64,000 nt of DNA from Thermotoga sp. SG1 (lineage in GTDB: Bacteria > Thermotogota > Thermotogae > Thermotogales > Thermotogaceae): the NCBI RefSeq assembly GCF_002865985.1, contig NZ_LNDD01000002.1, forward strand, positions 62,001 to 126,000. The letters are read 5' to 3'. The notes beneath the pieces are model-generated. The model searched no databases. It had not been told where the DNA came from and was given only the letters and a program-made list of their open reading frames with translations. Of this stretch, positions 35,250 to 44,683 are shown piece by piece. How positions within the stretch are numbered: position 1 is the first letter of the stretch; the number at the start of each line of letters is the position of its first letter. Both the position numbers and the translations under genes were made by a program.

Positions 35250-37744
35250 CCTTTCACCGATCCTTTCGTTAGACCACCGACTATGTACTTCTGAAGTGAC
35301 AGGAACAGGATTACCATGGGTGTCATACCAAGAAGAGCAGCTGCTGTAAAGAGTCCCCACTCTGTTTCATACGCTCCAGTTGAGAACGTCCAGAGACCAA
35401 GGGCATAGGTGTAGTTCTTCACGTCCTGGAGGATGATTCTGGCAAGGACGAATTCGTTGAATGTTCCTATGAATGTCAATATCACAACAACAGAGAGAAT
35501 GGGAAGTGCTAGTGGAACGACTATCTTGTAGAACGTCTGAAAACGCGTAGCACCGTCTATCATGGCGGCTTCTTCCAGAGATGAGGGTATCGTATCGTAG
35601 AAACCTTTTATGAGATACATGTTGTACGCTATGTTACCAAGGTAAGCGAATATCAAACCGCCCAGGGAATCGAGTCCCAAAAACGGTAAGAACTGCCCGA
35701 TGAGTTTCAGAAGTCCGTATATAGCGACCATGTACATGATGGCCGGAAACATTTGTATCAAAAGGAGTGCCATGATTCCGTACTGTCTTCCCCAGAACCT
35801 CATTCTACTGAACGGATACGCTGCGAGCGCACAGACAGTTGTTGTAATTATGGAAACAAGTCCTGCAACGACGACAGAATTTGCAACCCATCTGAGGAAG
35901 TAATGTCTTGTCTTCTGCTCCCAGATTTGTGCCATCCTGTAAAGGTTCCCATCTATCTTCTTGAAATCTCCCTTGAGCTCCTTCAAAGGCACGATGTCCA
36001 TAAGGGATCCGGCTTTTCTCGAAGCAACGGCGGTGTTGGTGAGAACTTCCTGGACGAAGTTCATTTTCACCATATCGTAGAGCATCTGAAGATGTTCAGA
36101 CGAGACGAAAACTCCTCTGTACGAAAGATCGAGAAGGTTTGAATAGCTTTTTTTGAAATCGTAAAGCACTCTCCTGGTATTTTCAAGGATGTTCAAAGCG
36201 TTTTTGTAGCCAGTTTCCACTCTTCTGCTGAATTCTCTGTAATCCTCTATCCAGGAAAGTTCCGATACCATTTTTCTTACCGCTTGAATGAAGTTGTCAT
36301 TTCCGTATTTGGAAATGTAAAGGCTGACGAAATCTTTGCAAGATCTGTACAGGGATAGAAGCTTTATCTGATCTGCGTTGTTGAAAGATTTGATTCCTTC
36401 AACGACTCTCTTTTTATCTTCTATCTCATGGAGGAACACCTTGAAATCCACGTACTTGTTTGCTAGAGACAGGTTGCTTTCCTTCTGAGAAACAGTGTTT
36501 TCGAGTGTGGCCAGGCTCTTTTTCAAACCTTCCAGTTTGGCATTCAGGAAAGATAGTTCGTTCTGAAGAGCTTTTAATTCCCTTGTTTTTTGAGTGAACA
36601 CATCAACATTTTCACTCAATTGTTTCAAAACACCATCTACGGTTGGCATTACTTCCTCAAATGACTGGACGAAGTCTTTGTAAAGAGATTTTTTTGTTAT
36701 GTTTCCATCCTGAAGGAGAAGTTCCTTCATCTCCAAAAATGAGTCTTTCATTTTTGATACCTTGCTGGCAAGATCTTCCATGTCAGAAAAGGTGGATATC
36801 TTTTCGTGCAAAATAGACAGTTCAAAAATCGCTTTCTCAATAGAGTCTTTCACAGAGCTATCATCAGGAGTGAAAGTGCTTTTTATTTCGCTTCTACTAA
36901 CGTTTCGAAGCATTTCTGTAAGATCAGACAGTATCTCGACGGCAAAGTCAATGTCTGGTTTCAAAACATTGAGAATTTTCTGTTTGTCCAGGATTTCTTC
37001 TTCGACGATAGTTCTTTGTTTTTCAAGTTCAGAGATTTTTTCCTGCGTTGCTGATATATCTTTGCGAAGTTTTTCGATATTTTCCCTTACTGATCCGATC
37101 TCCTTTCGATAGATCAACTCCAGGTCGGAAAAGGCATTTACAAAATCATCCTGTGTATTCACGGGATAGCCAACCAGTCTCTCGAGGTCATCTTTCAAAG
37201 CGGAAAATTCCGAACTTTTCAAACTTTTTCCTGCCAGTTTCTCGTGCAAAGAGATCGCAAGTTCATTAGGATTGGGAACGGGTGTTTTTTCTAGTTCTTT
37301 CTGTACGGTGCTTTCTATCTTTCTCAAGACCCCTTCTGTATAAGCTTTCACTTCTTCTACTCTTTCTGAGAGGGTTTCTTTTATCTTTGTGTATCTTCTG
37401 TAAGAATCCTCCAAAAGTTTATTAGTTTCATTCAGATATCCATCGAACCTGCTGATGCGATCTTCGATGAGTTTTTCTGCTTTTTCTCTTGTCACATCTT
37501 TGAATGGTTCAACACGTGAGACAAGACTCTGCATCTCCTGGATCAGAACAGGAAGGTTCTTCTCCGGTGCCACAAGGTCTTTGTAGTGTTGCAGTGTAAG
37601 ACGGGAAGAAAAGAGTTTTGGAGAAAAGGCTGCTTCATCCCTTCTGAAAGAGGTGGACACCACCCAGACTATCGGGAAGAGAACAACTATTACCAGAACG
37701 ATCAAAAGAATGTGTGTCAATAGCCTGCTTTTTCTCACCATCAT
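35246..37744 (-). CDS. malG: Maltodextrin ABC permease MalG with giant coiled-coil insertion
   Basis: An 832-residue inner-membrane permease; ordinary MalG has about 280-300. Residues 1-55 are the usual N-terminus with TM1 ([21 protein letters not shown]). Residues about 60-600 are a charged, heptad-like, mostly helical stretch (for example [23 protein letters not shown]). Residues 614-832 are the normal permease core with the EAA loop [21 protein letters not shown] (about 720-741). By topology the insert is outside the membrane. It is in frame, and the remembered T. maritima MalG1 has the same length, so it is not a local error. Overlaps malF by 4 nt. Confidence 0.93.
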   Translation of the reverse strand: MMVRKSRLLTHILLIVLVIVVLFPIVWVVSTSFRRDEAAFSPKLFSSRLTLQHYKDLVAPEKNLPVLIQEMQSLVSRVEPFKDVTREKAEKLIEDRISRFDGYLNETNKLLEDSYRRYTKIKETLSERVEEVKAYTEGVLRKIESTVQKELEKTPVPNPNELAISLHEKLAGKSLKSSEFSALKDDLERLVGYPVNTQDDFVNAFSDLELIYRKEIGSVRENIEKLRKDISATQEKISELEKQRTIVEEEILDKQKILNVLKPDIDFAVEILSDLTEMLRNVSRSEIKSTFTPDDSSVKDSIEKAIFELSILHEKISTFSDMEDLASKVSKMKDSFLEMKELLLQDGNITKKSLYKDFVQSFEEVMPTVDGVLKQLSENVDVFTQKTRELKALQNELSFLNAKLEGLKKSLATLENTVSQKESNLSLANKYVDFKVFLHEIEDKKRVVEGIKSFNNADQIKLLSLYRSCKDFVSLYISKYGNDNFIQAVRKMVSELSWIEDYREFSRRVETGYKNALNILENTRRVLYDFKKSYSNLLDLSYRGVFVSSEHLQMLYDMVKMNFVQEVLTNTAVASRKAGSLMDIVPLKELKGDFKKIDGNLYRMAQIWEQKTRHYFLRWVANSVVVAGLVSIITTTVCALAAYPFSRMRFWGRQYGIMALLLIQMFPAIMYMVAIYGLLKLIGQFLPFLGLDSLGGLIFAYLGNIAYNMYLIKGFYDTIPSSLEEAAMIDGATRFQTFYKIVVPLALPILSVVVILTFIGTFNEFVLARIILQDVKNYTYALGLWTFSTGAYETEWGLFTAAALLGMTPMVILFLSLQKYIVGGLTKGSVKG

Positions 37745-39477
37745 TCACTCACCTCTTCGAATGCCCCAGAGAGTTTGAAGTTTACAAAACTAATTCCACC
37801 GACTAAAAAGAATATTATTATAGATATGGCACTTGCGAATCCAAAGTCCTGGCCTCTTCCACCTTCGAACGCCAGTTTGTAGACGTAAGAGATGAGAATA
37901 TCCGTGTGTCCAACAGGTGTTGTGGCACCCGCCATTGCAGGACCACCACCGGTGAGAAGGTATATGTTCACAAAGTTATTGAAGTTGAAGGCAAAACTTC
38001 CAACAAGCAGAGGTGCCACTGTTGTCATCAAAAGAGGGAAGGTGATAGTCCAGAACCTTCTCCATTTTCCGGCACCATCGATTGCTGCTGCTTCATACAA
38101 CTCTTCTGGTATACTCTGCAGTGCTCCGAGAGAAACAGCCATCATGTAAGGAAAACCAAGCCACGTGTTAACGGTGAGAACCGCAACTTTTGCCCAGAAT
38201 GGGTCATTGAACCATTTTACAGCTTCTAAACCAAGAAGCGGCAAAACAAACCTGTTCAGTATTCCGTAAGTCTCGTTGAACATACCATTTCTCCAGACCA
38301 AAACGGAGATGAACGCTGGAACTGCCCATGGAATTATGAGCAATGTTCTGTAAATGTTTCTTCCACGAAGGGTCCTGTCGTTCAAAACCAATGCCAGGGA
38401 AAGACCAATTGCAAACGTAAAAAGAACGCTCAGGGCAGCCCATGTAAATGTCCAGGTGAACACTTTGAAAAACGGCCCGGAAATCTTCGGATCGGTGAAT
38501 ATCCTTGAGAAATTCTTGAAACCAATGTAATCCATGTATCCGGCAACGAAGATTTCTTTTCCATTCTTGTCGTAATCATAGAAAGCACCGTCTTTTTCAA
38601 TCAGTTTTCTCCCTGTGAGGTTGTTTTTCACCACCAGTTTTGTGACAATCTTTCCGTTTTCAAAAGATTCTTCCAAAGAAAGCGAATAGAGTCTTTTCAC
38701 CGGATAGAAATACCATTCTCCGCTTTCGCTTATCCTCAGCATTAGCATCTGATCGTTGTACCAAAATTCTGCTCTGTTTAGGTACTTTTGAGCGATGTTC
38801 ACCTTGAAAAACGGCTCGTTTTTCTTTAAGGAAGGATCATCGGGAGAATAGAGTGGTTTGTAAACCTTCCCATTTGAGGTGATCGCGTCCACATCCTCCA
38901 GTGAAGAAAAAGGCCATGGAACAAATTCGTACGCAGCGCTATCCAGCTGAGCAGTTCCTTCTTTTATCGGAAAAAGAGAAGATTCTCTTAAAAGAACCTC
39001 CTTCCCGCTCTTTTTAGTTACAACAGGTTTTTTAGCAAGGTACACTTTTCCATCAACTTCAAACAAGATCAAAAAATCTTCCGTTGGTTTCAATCCTTCG
39101 TAAACGCTGAAAACCCTGTAAGCAACAGGGTTTACATCTTCTGGTACATAAGTGAAATTCGGGTCGAATAGAATCCTCTCTATCGCTTCCTGCCGTGTCA
39201 TCAAGTGTCCTGTTCCGTAGTTTGTAAACGCGATCTTCACGGTGAAGTATATTGGATACAACACGAGTACGAAAAGCAAGATGAGGGCTGGAATGGTGTA
39301 TCTGTAGGGATAGGCTCTGGGGTTGAATACGAAGAAATCTATGAGAACAAGAAGAGTTAAAAGCACAATTCCCAGCTCATAATAAGCGTTTTGAAAAAGA
39401 AAAACGCCGGCCCAGGCTATTCCAGCATTGAAGAGTGCAAGAAGCATTATCAAAAAGACTTTTAGAATGCCTCTCAC
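37741..39477 (-). CDS. malF: Maltodextrin ABC permease MalF
   Basis: A 578-residue inner-membrane permease, partner of MalG. N-terminal helices (to about residue 85), a soluble loop of about 230 residues (TNYGTGHLMTRQEAIERIL to KNGKEIFVAGYMDYIG) like the P2 domain of E. coli MalF, then the core helices and the EAA loop PEELYEAAAIDGAGKWRRFWTITFPLL. The ATPase (MalK) gene is absent here and probably shared. A terminator-like hairpin separates it from malE, which should lower its expression relative to the binding protein. Confidence 0.94.
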   Translation of the reverse strand: MRGILKVFLIMLLALFNAGIAWAGVFLFQNAYYELGIVLLTLLVLIDFFVFNPRAYPYRYTIPALILLFVLVLYPIYFTVKIAFTNYGTGHLMTRQEAIERILFDPNFTYVPEDVNPVAYRVFSVYEGLKPTEDFLILFEVDGKVYLAKKPVVTKKSGKEVLLRESSLFPIKEGTAQLDSAAYEFVPWPFSSLEDVDAITSNGKVYKPLYSPDDPSLKKNEPFFKVNIAQKYLNRAEFWYNDQMLMLRISESGEWYFYPVKRLYSLSLEESFENGKIVTKLVVKNNLTGRKLIEKDGAFYDYDKNGKEIFVAGYMDYIGFKNFSRIFTDPKISGPFFKVFTWTFTWAALSVLFTFAIGLSLALVLNDRTLRGRNIYRTLLIIPWAVPAFISVLVWRNGMFNETYGILNRFVLPLLGLEAVKWFNDPFWAKVAVLTVNTWLGFPYMMAVSLGALQSIPEELYEAAAIDGAGKWRRFWTITFPLLMTTVAPLLVGSFAFNFNNFVNIYLLTGGGPAMAGATTPVGHTDILISYVYKLAFEGGRGQDFGFASAISIIIFFLVGGISFVNFKLSGAFEEVSE

Positions 39478-39496
39478 AGCGCTCAGACCTCCCTAG

Positions 39497-39528
39497 ATTT
39501 TTAAAAGAGGGGGAATACCCCCTCTCTC
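39497..39528 (-). terminator. Intraoperonic hairpin between malE and malF
   Basis: AGAGGGGG and CCCCCTCT arms with a TATT loop, then TTTTAAAAATC on the minus strand. A partial terminator would explain excess binding protein over permease. Confidence 0.8.
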
Positions 39529-39548
39529 TATATTACTTGTGGGTTGAT

Positions 39549-40727
39549 TTATTTTTCGATCTGTGTTCTGATCTTTTCAACAGCTTCTTTCAATGCATCT
39601 TCAACGGAAGCCTGGTCGTTTATTATGATGCTCAGAGCATCTCCCATGGCAGACCAAACAGGAGCCATCTCTGGAACGTTGGGCATCGGCACTCCCATGG
39701 AAGCACTCTGTGTGAATGCAACAACATCAGGATTGTCTTTTACAAGCTCAAGGACGTCTTTTCTTGCGGGAAGTCTTGGATCTGCAAGGTAAAGTTTGTA
39801 CATGGTGTCTTTTTTAGCGATGAAGTTCGTGAGAAATTCGATTGCAATCAGTTTGTTCGGAGATTTTGCGTTGATCATGAATCCCTGAACACCGACGAAT
39901 GGTTTTGTGGGAACGCCCGGTTCGAGTTCTGGTATGGGTGCAACTTCGTAGTTGATACCGGCGTCTTTATAAGACTTTATAGCCCACGGACCGTTGATGA
40001 TCATGGCAGCAAGACCCTCTTTAAACATGGAGTCCATTGTTCCGTAATTATCGCCTGGTGTGAGAATTCCTTCGTCTATCATTCTCTTTATGAGTTTGGC
40101 ACCTTTTACAGCTCCTTCATTTGCAAGACCGATGTCTGTTACATCCAAGCCTTCATCTGTCTGTTTGAATACGTATCCACCGTATCCAAGAATGAATGGT
40201 GCAGAGAAATAGAAGTTTGCAACATCGTAGATGAAGCCTCTGACTTCTCCGCCGTATTCTTCATCGATCTGTTTTGCAAGATTGATGAGTTCCTCCATGG
40301 TTTTCGGTGGTTCAGCAACGTAATCTTTGTTGTAAATGAGAGCAACCGCTTCCATTGCGTACGGAACACCGTAGAGTTTTCCGCCGTAGGAAAAGGCATC
40401 TAGAGCCGTTTCATAGAAGTTTTTCAGATCAGCGAAATTCGGAATGGGTTCTATCAAACCGTTGACAGCAAGTTCTCCAACCCAGTCGTGTGCACCGACG
40501 ATGATATCTGCACCCTGTCCCTGTGGAGCGGCGGTCAGGAACTTGGACTTGATGCTACCAAAATCAACGTATTGAACTTCGACAGGTACCCCATATTTTG
40601 CTTTGAACTCTTCTCCGAGTTTCTGAAGGATGTCAACTTGCTTTTCGGAACACCAGATGGTGAGTTTAACCTGCGCTAACATCAAGGCAGACACCAAAAC
40701 CAGCATCAAAACAAGAACCCTTTTCAC
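39549..40727 (-). CDS. malE: Maltose/maltodextrin-binding protein
   Basis: A 392-residue periplasmic receptor delivering maltodextrins to MalFG. Signal peptide MKRVLVLMLVLVSALMLAQ, then KLTIWCSEKQVDILQKLGEEFKAKYG and the family signature AMIINGPWAIKSYKDAGINY. GTG 40727 has correct spacing to AAAGGAGG; GTG 40736 overlaps the ribosome site. First gene of the minus-strand mal operon. Near-identical to remembered T. maritima MalE (TM1839). Confidence 0.96.
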   Translation of the reverse strand: MKRVLVLMLVLVSALMLAQVKLTIWCSEKQVDILQKLGEEFKAKYGVPVEVQYVDFGSIKSKFLTAAPQGQGADIIVGAHDWVGELAVNGLIEPIPNFADLKNFYETALDAFSYGGKLYGVPYAMEAVALIYNKDYVAEPPKTMEELINLAKQIDEEYGGEVRGFIYDVANFYFSAPFILGYGGYVFKQTDEGLDVTDIGLANEGAVKGAKLIKRMIDEGILTPGDNYGTMDSMFKEGLAAMIINGPWAIKSYKDAGINYEVAPIPELEPGVPTKPFVGVQGFMINAKSPNKLIAIEFLTNFIAKKDTMYKLYLADPRLPARKDVLELVKDNPDVVAFTQSASMGVPMPNVPEMAPVWSAMGDALSIIINDQASVEDALKEAVEKIRTQIEK

Positions 40728-40793
40728 TGTGGACACCTCCTTTTGTTAATAAAAGTTTCACTATCACGAAATTCGTACAACGTTCCACCCAGG

Positions 40794-40833
40794 ATTTTAA
40801 CACCAATTTTTTATTGTGTCAATTTGTGTCAAT
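40794..40833 (-). promoter_or_regulatory. malE promoter with duplicated -35 element
   Basis: Minus strand: TTGACA (40822-40817), 17 nt, TAAAAT (40799-40794). The -35 lies in a perfect 10-bp tandem repeat, ATTGACACAA twice (40833-40814), so a second TTGACA sits one helical turn upstream, as expected for an operator or activator site. Confidence 0.75.
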
Positions 40834-40914
40834 CCACGATTAATAAAAACTACCTCGTGAAATTGTCAATATATCGAGTTTTTGATCATAATACCCAGAA
40901 TTTTGTTAACTCTC

Positions 40915-40943
40915 TTGACATGATGTGAATTCAGGGTTAATAT
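40915..40943 (+). promoter_or_regulatory. amyA promoter
   Basis: TTGACA (40915-40920), 17 nt, TAATAT (40938-40943), divergent from malE. The RNA then carries a GAGGAGGTG site (40952-40960) with a tiny ORF TTG-ATG-CTG-TAA before the amyA ribosome site. Confidence 0.75.
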
Positions 40944-41006
40944 AAACAGTCGAGGAGGTGTTAATTTATTGATGCTGTAATGTTTTGCCAAAAAGGAGGA
41001 ACATTT

Positions 41007-42641
41007 ATGAAAAAATTCCTTCTTATAGTGTGCTTAATTCTCTTCATCTTCGTTTCCTCCTGTACTCGAACAATTGAACAACAATCCCAGCCATTGATTT
41101 TCTTCTTTTCCAACTCTTCTAATCCTAAATATCCAGTAATTTATGAAATATTCATAAGGTCTTTCTATGACAGCGATGGTGACGGCATAGGGGATTTCGA
41201 AGGAGTAACGCAAAAGATCGATTACCTTAAAGGACTGGGAATAGATGCTGTCTGGTTCATGCCTTTCAATGAGTCTGTCTCATATCATGGTTACGACGTT
41301 GTTGATTACTACGATGTAGAAGATGATTATGGAACAATGGAAGACTTTGAAAATATGGTTCAAGAACTTCATAGAAACGGCATCAAAGTTATTATGGACC
41401 TTGTAATCAATCACACCTCCGATCAACATCCCTGGTTCAAAGACGCCGTAGAGAATACAACGAGCTCATCGTACTGGAACTACTACATCATGAGCCTTGA
41501 AGACCACTCCGGCCAGGATCATTGGCACTGGAAGGTGAATTCAAGAGGGCAAAAGGTATGGTATTTTGGGTTGTTTGGTCATACGATGCCAGATTTGAAC
41601 CACGATAATCCAAAAGTGAGAGAAGAAGTGAAAAATATAGTTGATTTTTGGTTAGGAAAAGGAGTAGACGGTTTCAGAATAGATGCCGCGAAGCACATAT
41701 ATGGATGGTCTTGGGACGACGGAATTGAGTCATCGGCAAACTATTTCTATTGGTTCAAAGATTACGTTCTTTCTAGAAAGTCCGATGCCGTAATTGTGGG
41801 TGAAGTACTTAGTGGGAGCACATACGACCTTTCGATCTATCCCATCCCTGTTTTTAACTTTGCTCTTATGTATGGTATAAGAAGCAACATCGAAGGAATC
41901 GATGGGCTTTTGGAAAACAACTGGGTTGAAAATTCATTCCCTTTTCTAGAAAACCACGATTTAAATCGGTTCTTCTCACACGTCCAGGATGTATATAACA
42001 TGTTTGATACATCCTATTACGAATCTGTAAAAAAGCGCGTAGCCCTGTGGTATTTCCTAATTTTCACAGTAAAAGGTCCTCCTGTGATTTACTACGGAGG
42101 AGAGATAGGAACAAGGGGGTTCAAGTGGTACGGTCCCGTCTACGATGAGCCATTAAGAGAACCCATGCAATGGTATTCAAGTGGAAGTGGAGAAGGGCAA
42201 ACTTTCTGGACCAAAGAGGTGTATCAAAAGGAAAATGTAACATTTGGAGACGCAAACGTTGACGGATGCATATACGATGATCCATTTGATGGTTTTTCTG
42301 TTGAAGAACAGGAAAAAGATTCACAAAGCCTTTTGAATTTCTTCAAATTCATGTTGAATTTCAGAAAAAAGCACAACGCCATTTTGAATGGAGATCAGAA
42401 AATCTTCAGAGACTGGAAAAACCTAATAGCTTTCTATCGGATTTCCAGTGATGAAGAATTACTTGTGGTTTTGAATCCTGATCCAACATGGCAAAATACT
42501 TTCACTTTCGAAAAGGATATGGTCATGATCCTTGAGGTGGATTTTAAGAGTTTCACTTGGAATGAAAATAAAAGATCTTTCTCAGCCGGAGAAACATTCA
42601 CGGTTTCTCCAATGAAGGCATACATATTCATCAAAGAGTGA
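41007..42641 (+). CDS. amyA: Lipoprotein alpha-amylase
   Basis: A 544-residue GH13 endo-amylase. Lipoprotein signal MKKFLLIVCLILFIFVSSC with lipobox VSSC; Cys is the anchor. Motifs: DLVINHTS, DGFRIDAAKH (nucleophile), VGEVLSG (acid), PFLENHDLNR, and a Ca-like DSDGDGIGDF near the N-terminus. Expected in the outer envelope (toga), cutting starch outside. ATG 41007 has an ideal AGGAGG; ATG 40980 would put extra residues before the signal peptide. Base composition looks more AT-rich than flanking genes. First gene of the plus-strand starch operon. Confidence 0.95.
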   Translation: MKKFLLIVCLILFIFVSSCTRTIEQQSQPLIFFFSNSSNPKYPVIYEIFIRSFYDSDGDGIGDFEGVTQKIDYLKGLGIDAVWFMPFNESVSYHGYDVVDYYDVEDDYGTMEDFENMVQELHRNGIKVIMDLVINHTSDQHPWFKDAVENTTSSSYWNYYIMSLEDHSGQDHWHWKVNSRGQKVWYFGLFGHTMPDLNHDNPKVREEVKNIVDFWLGKGVDGFRIDAAKHIYGWSWDDGIESSANYFYWFKDYVLSRKSDAVIVGEVLSGSTYDLSIYPIPVFNFALMYGIRSNIEGIDGLLENNWVENSFPFLENHDLNRFFSHVQDVYNMFDTSYYESVKKRVALWYFLIFTVKGPPVIYYGGEIGTRGFKWYGPVYDEPLREPMQWYSSGSGEGQTFWTKEVYQKENVTFGDANVDGCIYDDPFDGFSVEEQEKDSQSLLNFFKFMLNFRKKHNAILNGDQKIFRDWKNLIAFYRISSDEELLVVLNPDPTWQNTFTFEKDMVMILEVDFKSFTWNENKRSFSAGETFTVSPMKAYIFIKE

Positions 42642-42653
42642 GGAGGTGCGAAA

Positions 42654-44006
42654 ATGAAGAAGTTACTTTTGGTTTTGCTGGTTGTTTCCTTTGTGCTCTA
42701 TGGATGTCTGAGGACACCGCCGGTGGTTAAAGGGATGGTTTCTGTGGATGGGGATTTGAATGACTGGGGAGACAAAGTAAAATCCGATGCCGCTGACGAT
42801 TCAAAGTGGGGCTCGGACAACGAACTTTTGAAGGCAGGGCTTTTGTTCGATGGAGAAAATGTCTACATTTCTGGCGAATATGTTCTTGGTGGTGACGGCA
42901 ATCAAAACGTGTTTCTGGCTTTGGTCGACCTTGTTGGTGTGAGTGGATCTCAGACAGTTTCTTACACGGGTTTAAACAATGCAACAAGAGAGTTCAAGAA
43001 TGAATATGGAGACATAGACATCATAGTCGAAGTAGCCCAGGATAACAGTTACAAAGTCTGGAGAGTAGCGCAAGACGGCACGCTGACAGAGATAACAGAT
43101 CAGGTGAGTGCGCAGTTTGGAACAGGTTCTACAATAGTTGAGCTTTCAATTCCCATCACCGAACAGGTTGATCAGGTAAAGGCCGCCTTTGCCATCAGTG
43201 GTGGAACAGGCGGAGGAAACCAGTGGATTGGAGACTTCTATCCTAATCATCCTGATCACGATGCAACATCGGATGGTGGTCTTCCACAGCCAGCATCCGT
43301 TGTGAACTTCGTTGTGTGTGACAGCCAGGGCAATGTGACAGAAGAGGCAAATCAGACAGAACCCACTCCAGAAGAACCCACCACCCCAGAACCTTCAACT
43401 ACAATCGTTGTAGATGGAGATCTGAGTGATCTTGGAACTCCCGTTGCAACGAGTACAAATCCTGGTGGAGGAAACGGTGCAGACCTGTACCAGCTTTATG
43501 TAACTTACGATGCAACATATCTCTATATAGGATTTGATACTCGAAACTCAGAATCTTGGGGTGCTGCTTATGGAATAGGTATCGACACAAAACCAGGCGG
43601 TTATTATACTGGAGACAATGATGCATGGGGAAGAAAGATAAACTTCGATGCTGGATATGCTGTGGATTATGAGATCTACTTCTGGTGGGACGGAGGATCT
43701 GGTTTAGGCAGTAACAATTTCTGTACGTTTGATGGTTCTAGCTGGGATTACAAGACGATAACCGATATTTCAGGAATATTTGCTCATACAGGAGACACAA
43801 CGAATGGTCTTCAAACGATGGAGATCGCTATTCCCTGGGAAAAAATTGGTGGAAAGCAGGATATAGCTTTGATTGTCTGGGTGGCAGGAGGCGACAATTC
43901 TTCAGCTGTGGATAGTATTCCTGATGATAGTACTGTTGGTGATAACGCTAATGAATGGGGTGATTCTGACACGTTCACAAGCTTGTACTTTCTTTCTGTA
44001 AATTGA
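42654..44006 (+). CDS. Lipoprotein with two carbohydrate-binding-like beta modules
   Basis: A 450-residue protein: lipobox VLYGC (Cys18), then two repeats each beginning with the DOMON/CBM9-like VDGDLNDWGD or VDGDLSDLGT motif (about 31-220 and 255-450), joined by a Pro/Thr/Glu linker (TEPTPEEPTTPEPSTT). The second resembles the glucodextranase/amylopullulanase C-terminal binding module (YQLYVTYDATYLYIGFD). No catalytic motif. By position between amylase and pullulanase I infer surface starch binding. 12 nt after amyA. Confidence 0.78.
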   Translation: MKKLLLVLLVVSFVLYGCLRTPPVVKGMVSVDGDLNDWGDKVKSDAADDSKWGSDNELLKAGLLFDGENVYISGEYVLGGDGNQNVFLALVDLVGVSGSQTVSYTGLNNATREFKNEYGDIDIIVEVAQDNSYKVWRVAQDGTLTEITDQVSAQFGTGSTIVELSIPITEQVDQVKAAFAISGGTGGGNQWIGDFYPNHPDHDATSDGGLPQPASVVNFVVCDSQGNVTEEANQTEPTPEEPTTPEPSTTIVVDGDLSDLGTPVATSTNPGGGNGADLYQLYVTYDATYLYIGFDTRNSESWGAAYGIGIDTKPGGYYTGDNDAWGRKINFDAGYAVDYEIYFWWDGGSGLGSNNFCTFDGSSWDYKTITDISGIFAHTGDTTNGLQTMEIAIPWEKIGGKQDIALIVWVAGGDNSSAVDSIPDDSTVGDNANEWGDSDTFTSLYFLSVN

Positions 44007-44019
44007 GGAGGTGAGTATC

Positions 44020-44673
44020 TTGAAAAAGATAATTTCTGCTCTTTTGCTAGTTGTGTTTCTTTCTGGTTGCATGACTTTGCTCAATATAAAGCTTCCAGAT
44101 GGGGTTTACGTCGTTGGGGACTTTTCAAACGGAGTACCGAATCCAGAGTACAAAATGACGCTTCAGGGTGATTTTTACACCCTGGAGCTTTCTTCCTCCG
44201 TTTTGAACTTTGAAAATGACATCGCATGGTATCAGGTCGTGGTCGTCGAAAATGGAGAGGTGGTGAAGACCTCTTCTGGGATTCCATTGTGGAAGCAACT
44301 TGTAGGAGATAGCGTTACAGTGTACGCAACACCGAACTTGATGGAAAACAACACGGCAAAAGGAGTGGGAGACTCAGAAAAAGAAACACCTCCCTGGTAC
44401 TGTGCTGGAGATTTCAACAACTGGGCACCTGAAGAGATGACCCTTCAAGATGGAAAGTTCATACTGAACACGGGATACACCATCTCTGCTAGTGAAACGG
44501 TAAAATACAAAATCGCAAGAAGCGAGGACTGGAAGCCGTACGAAGAACAGTTCGATGGGACAAGTTACAACGCTGGATACGGTATGGACGCAACCTTCAC
44601 CGCCGACAAAGATGGAACGCTCGTCATAGAGTACGATCCAAGGACAAGCACGCTTCAAGCACGTGTAGAGTGA
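44020..44673 (+). CDS. Lipoprotein with CBM48/X25-like starch-binding module
   Basis: A 217-residue lipoprotein: MKKIISALLLVVFLSGC, lipidated Cys17. The N-terminal part (KLPDGVYVVGDFSNGVPNPEYKM) and C-terminal part (WYCAGDFNNWAPEEMTLQDGKF to YDPRTSTLQARVE) look like two E-set modules; FNNW is the hallmark of CBM48/AMPK-type glucan binders. TTG 44020 is preferred because GTG 44011 is inside the ribosome site GAGGAGGTG. Probably cell-surface starch binding. Confidence 0.75.
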   Translation: MKKIISALLLVVFLSGCMTLLNIKLPDGVYVVGDFSNGVPNPEYKMTLQGDFYTLELSSSVLNFENDIAWYQVVVVENGEVVKTSSGIPLWKQLVGDSVTVYATPNLMENNTAKGVGDSEKETPPWYCAGDFNNWAPEEMTLQDGKFILNTGYTISASETVKYKIARSEDWKPYEEQFDGTSYNAGYGMDATFTADKDGTLVIEYDPRTSTLQARVE

Positions 44674-44683
44674 GGTGAGAAAG

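Noticed and set aside
35250-35360. N-terminal extension of the cyclomaltodextrinase
   Set aside because: It lies within malG in another frame, lacks a ribosome site and does not resemble the family N-terminus.
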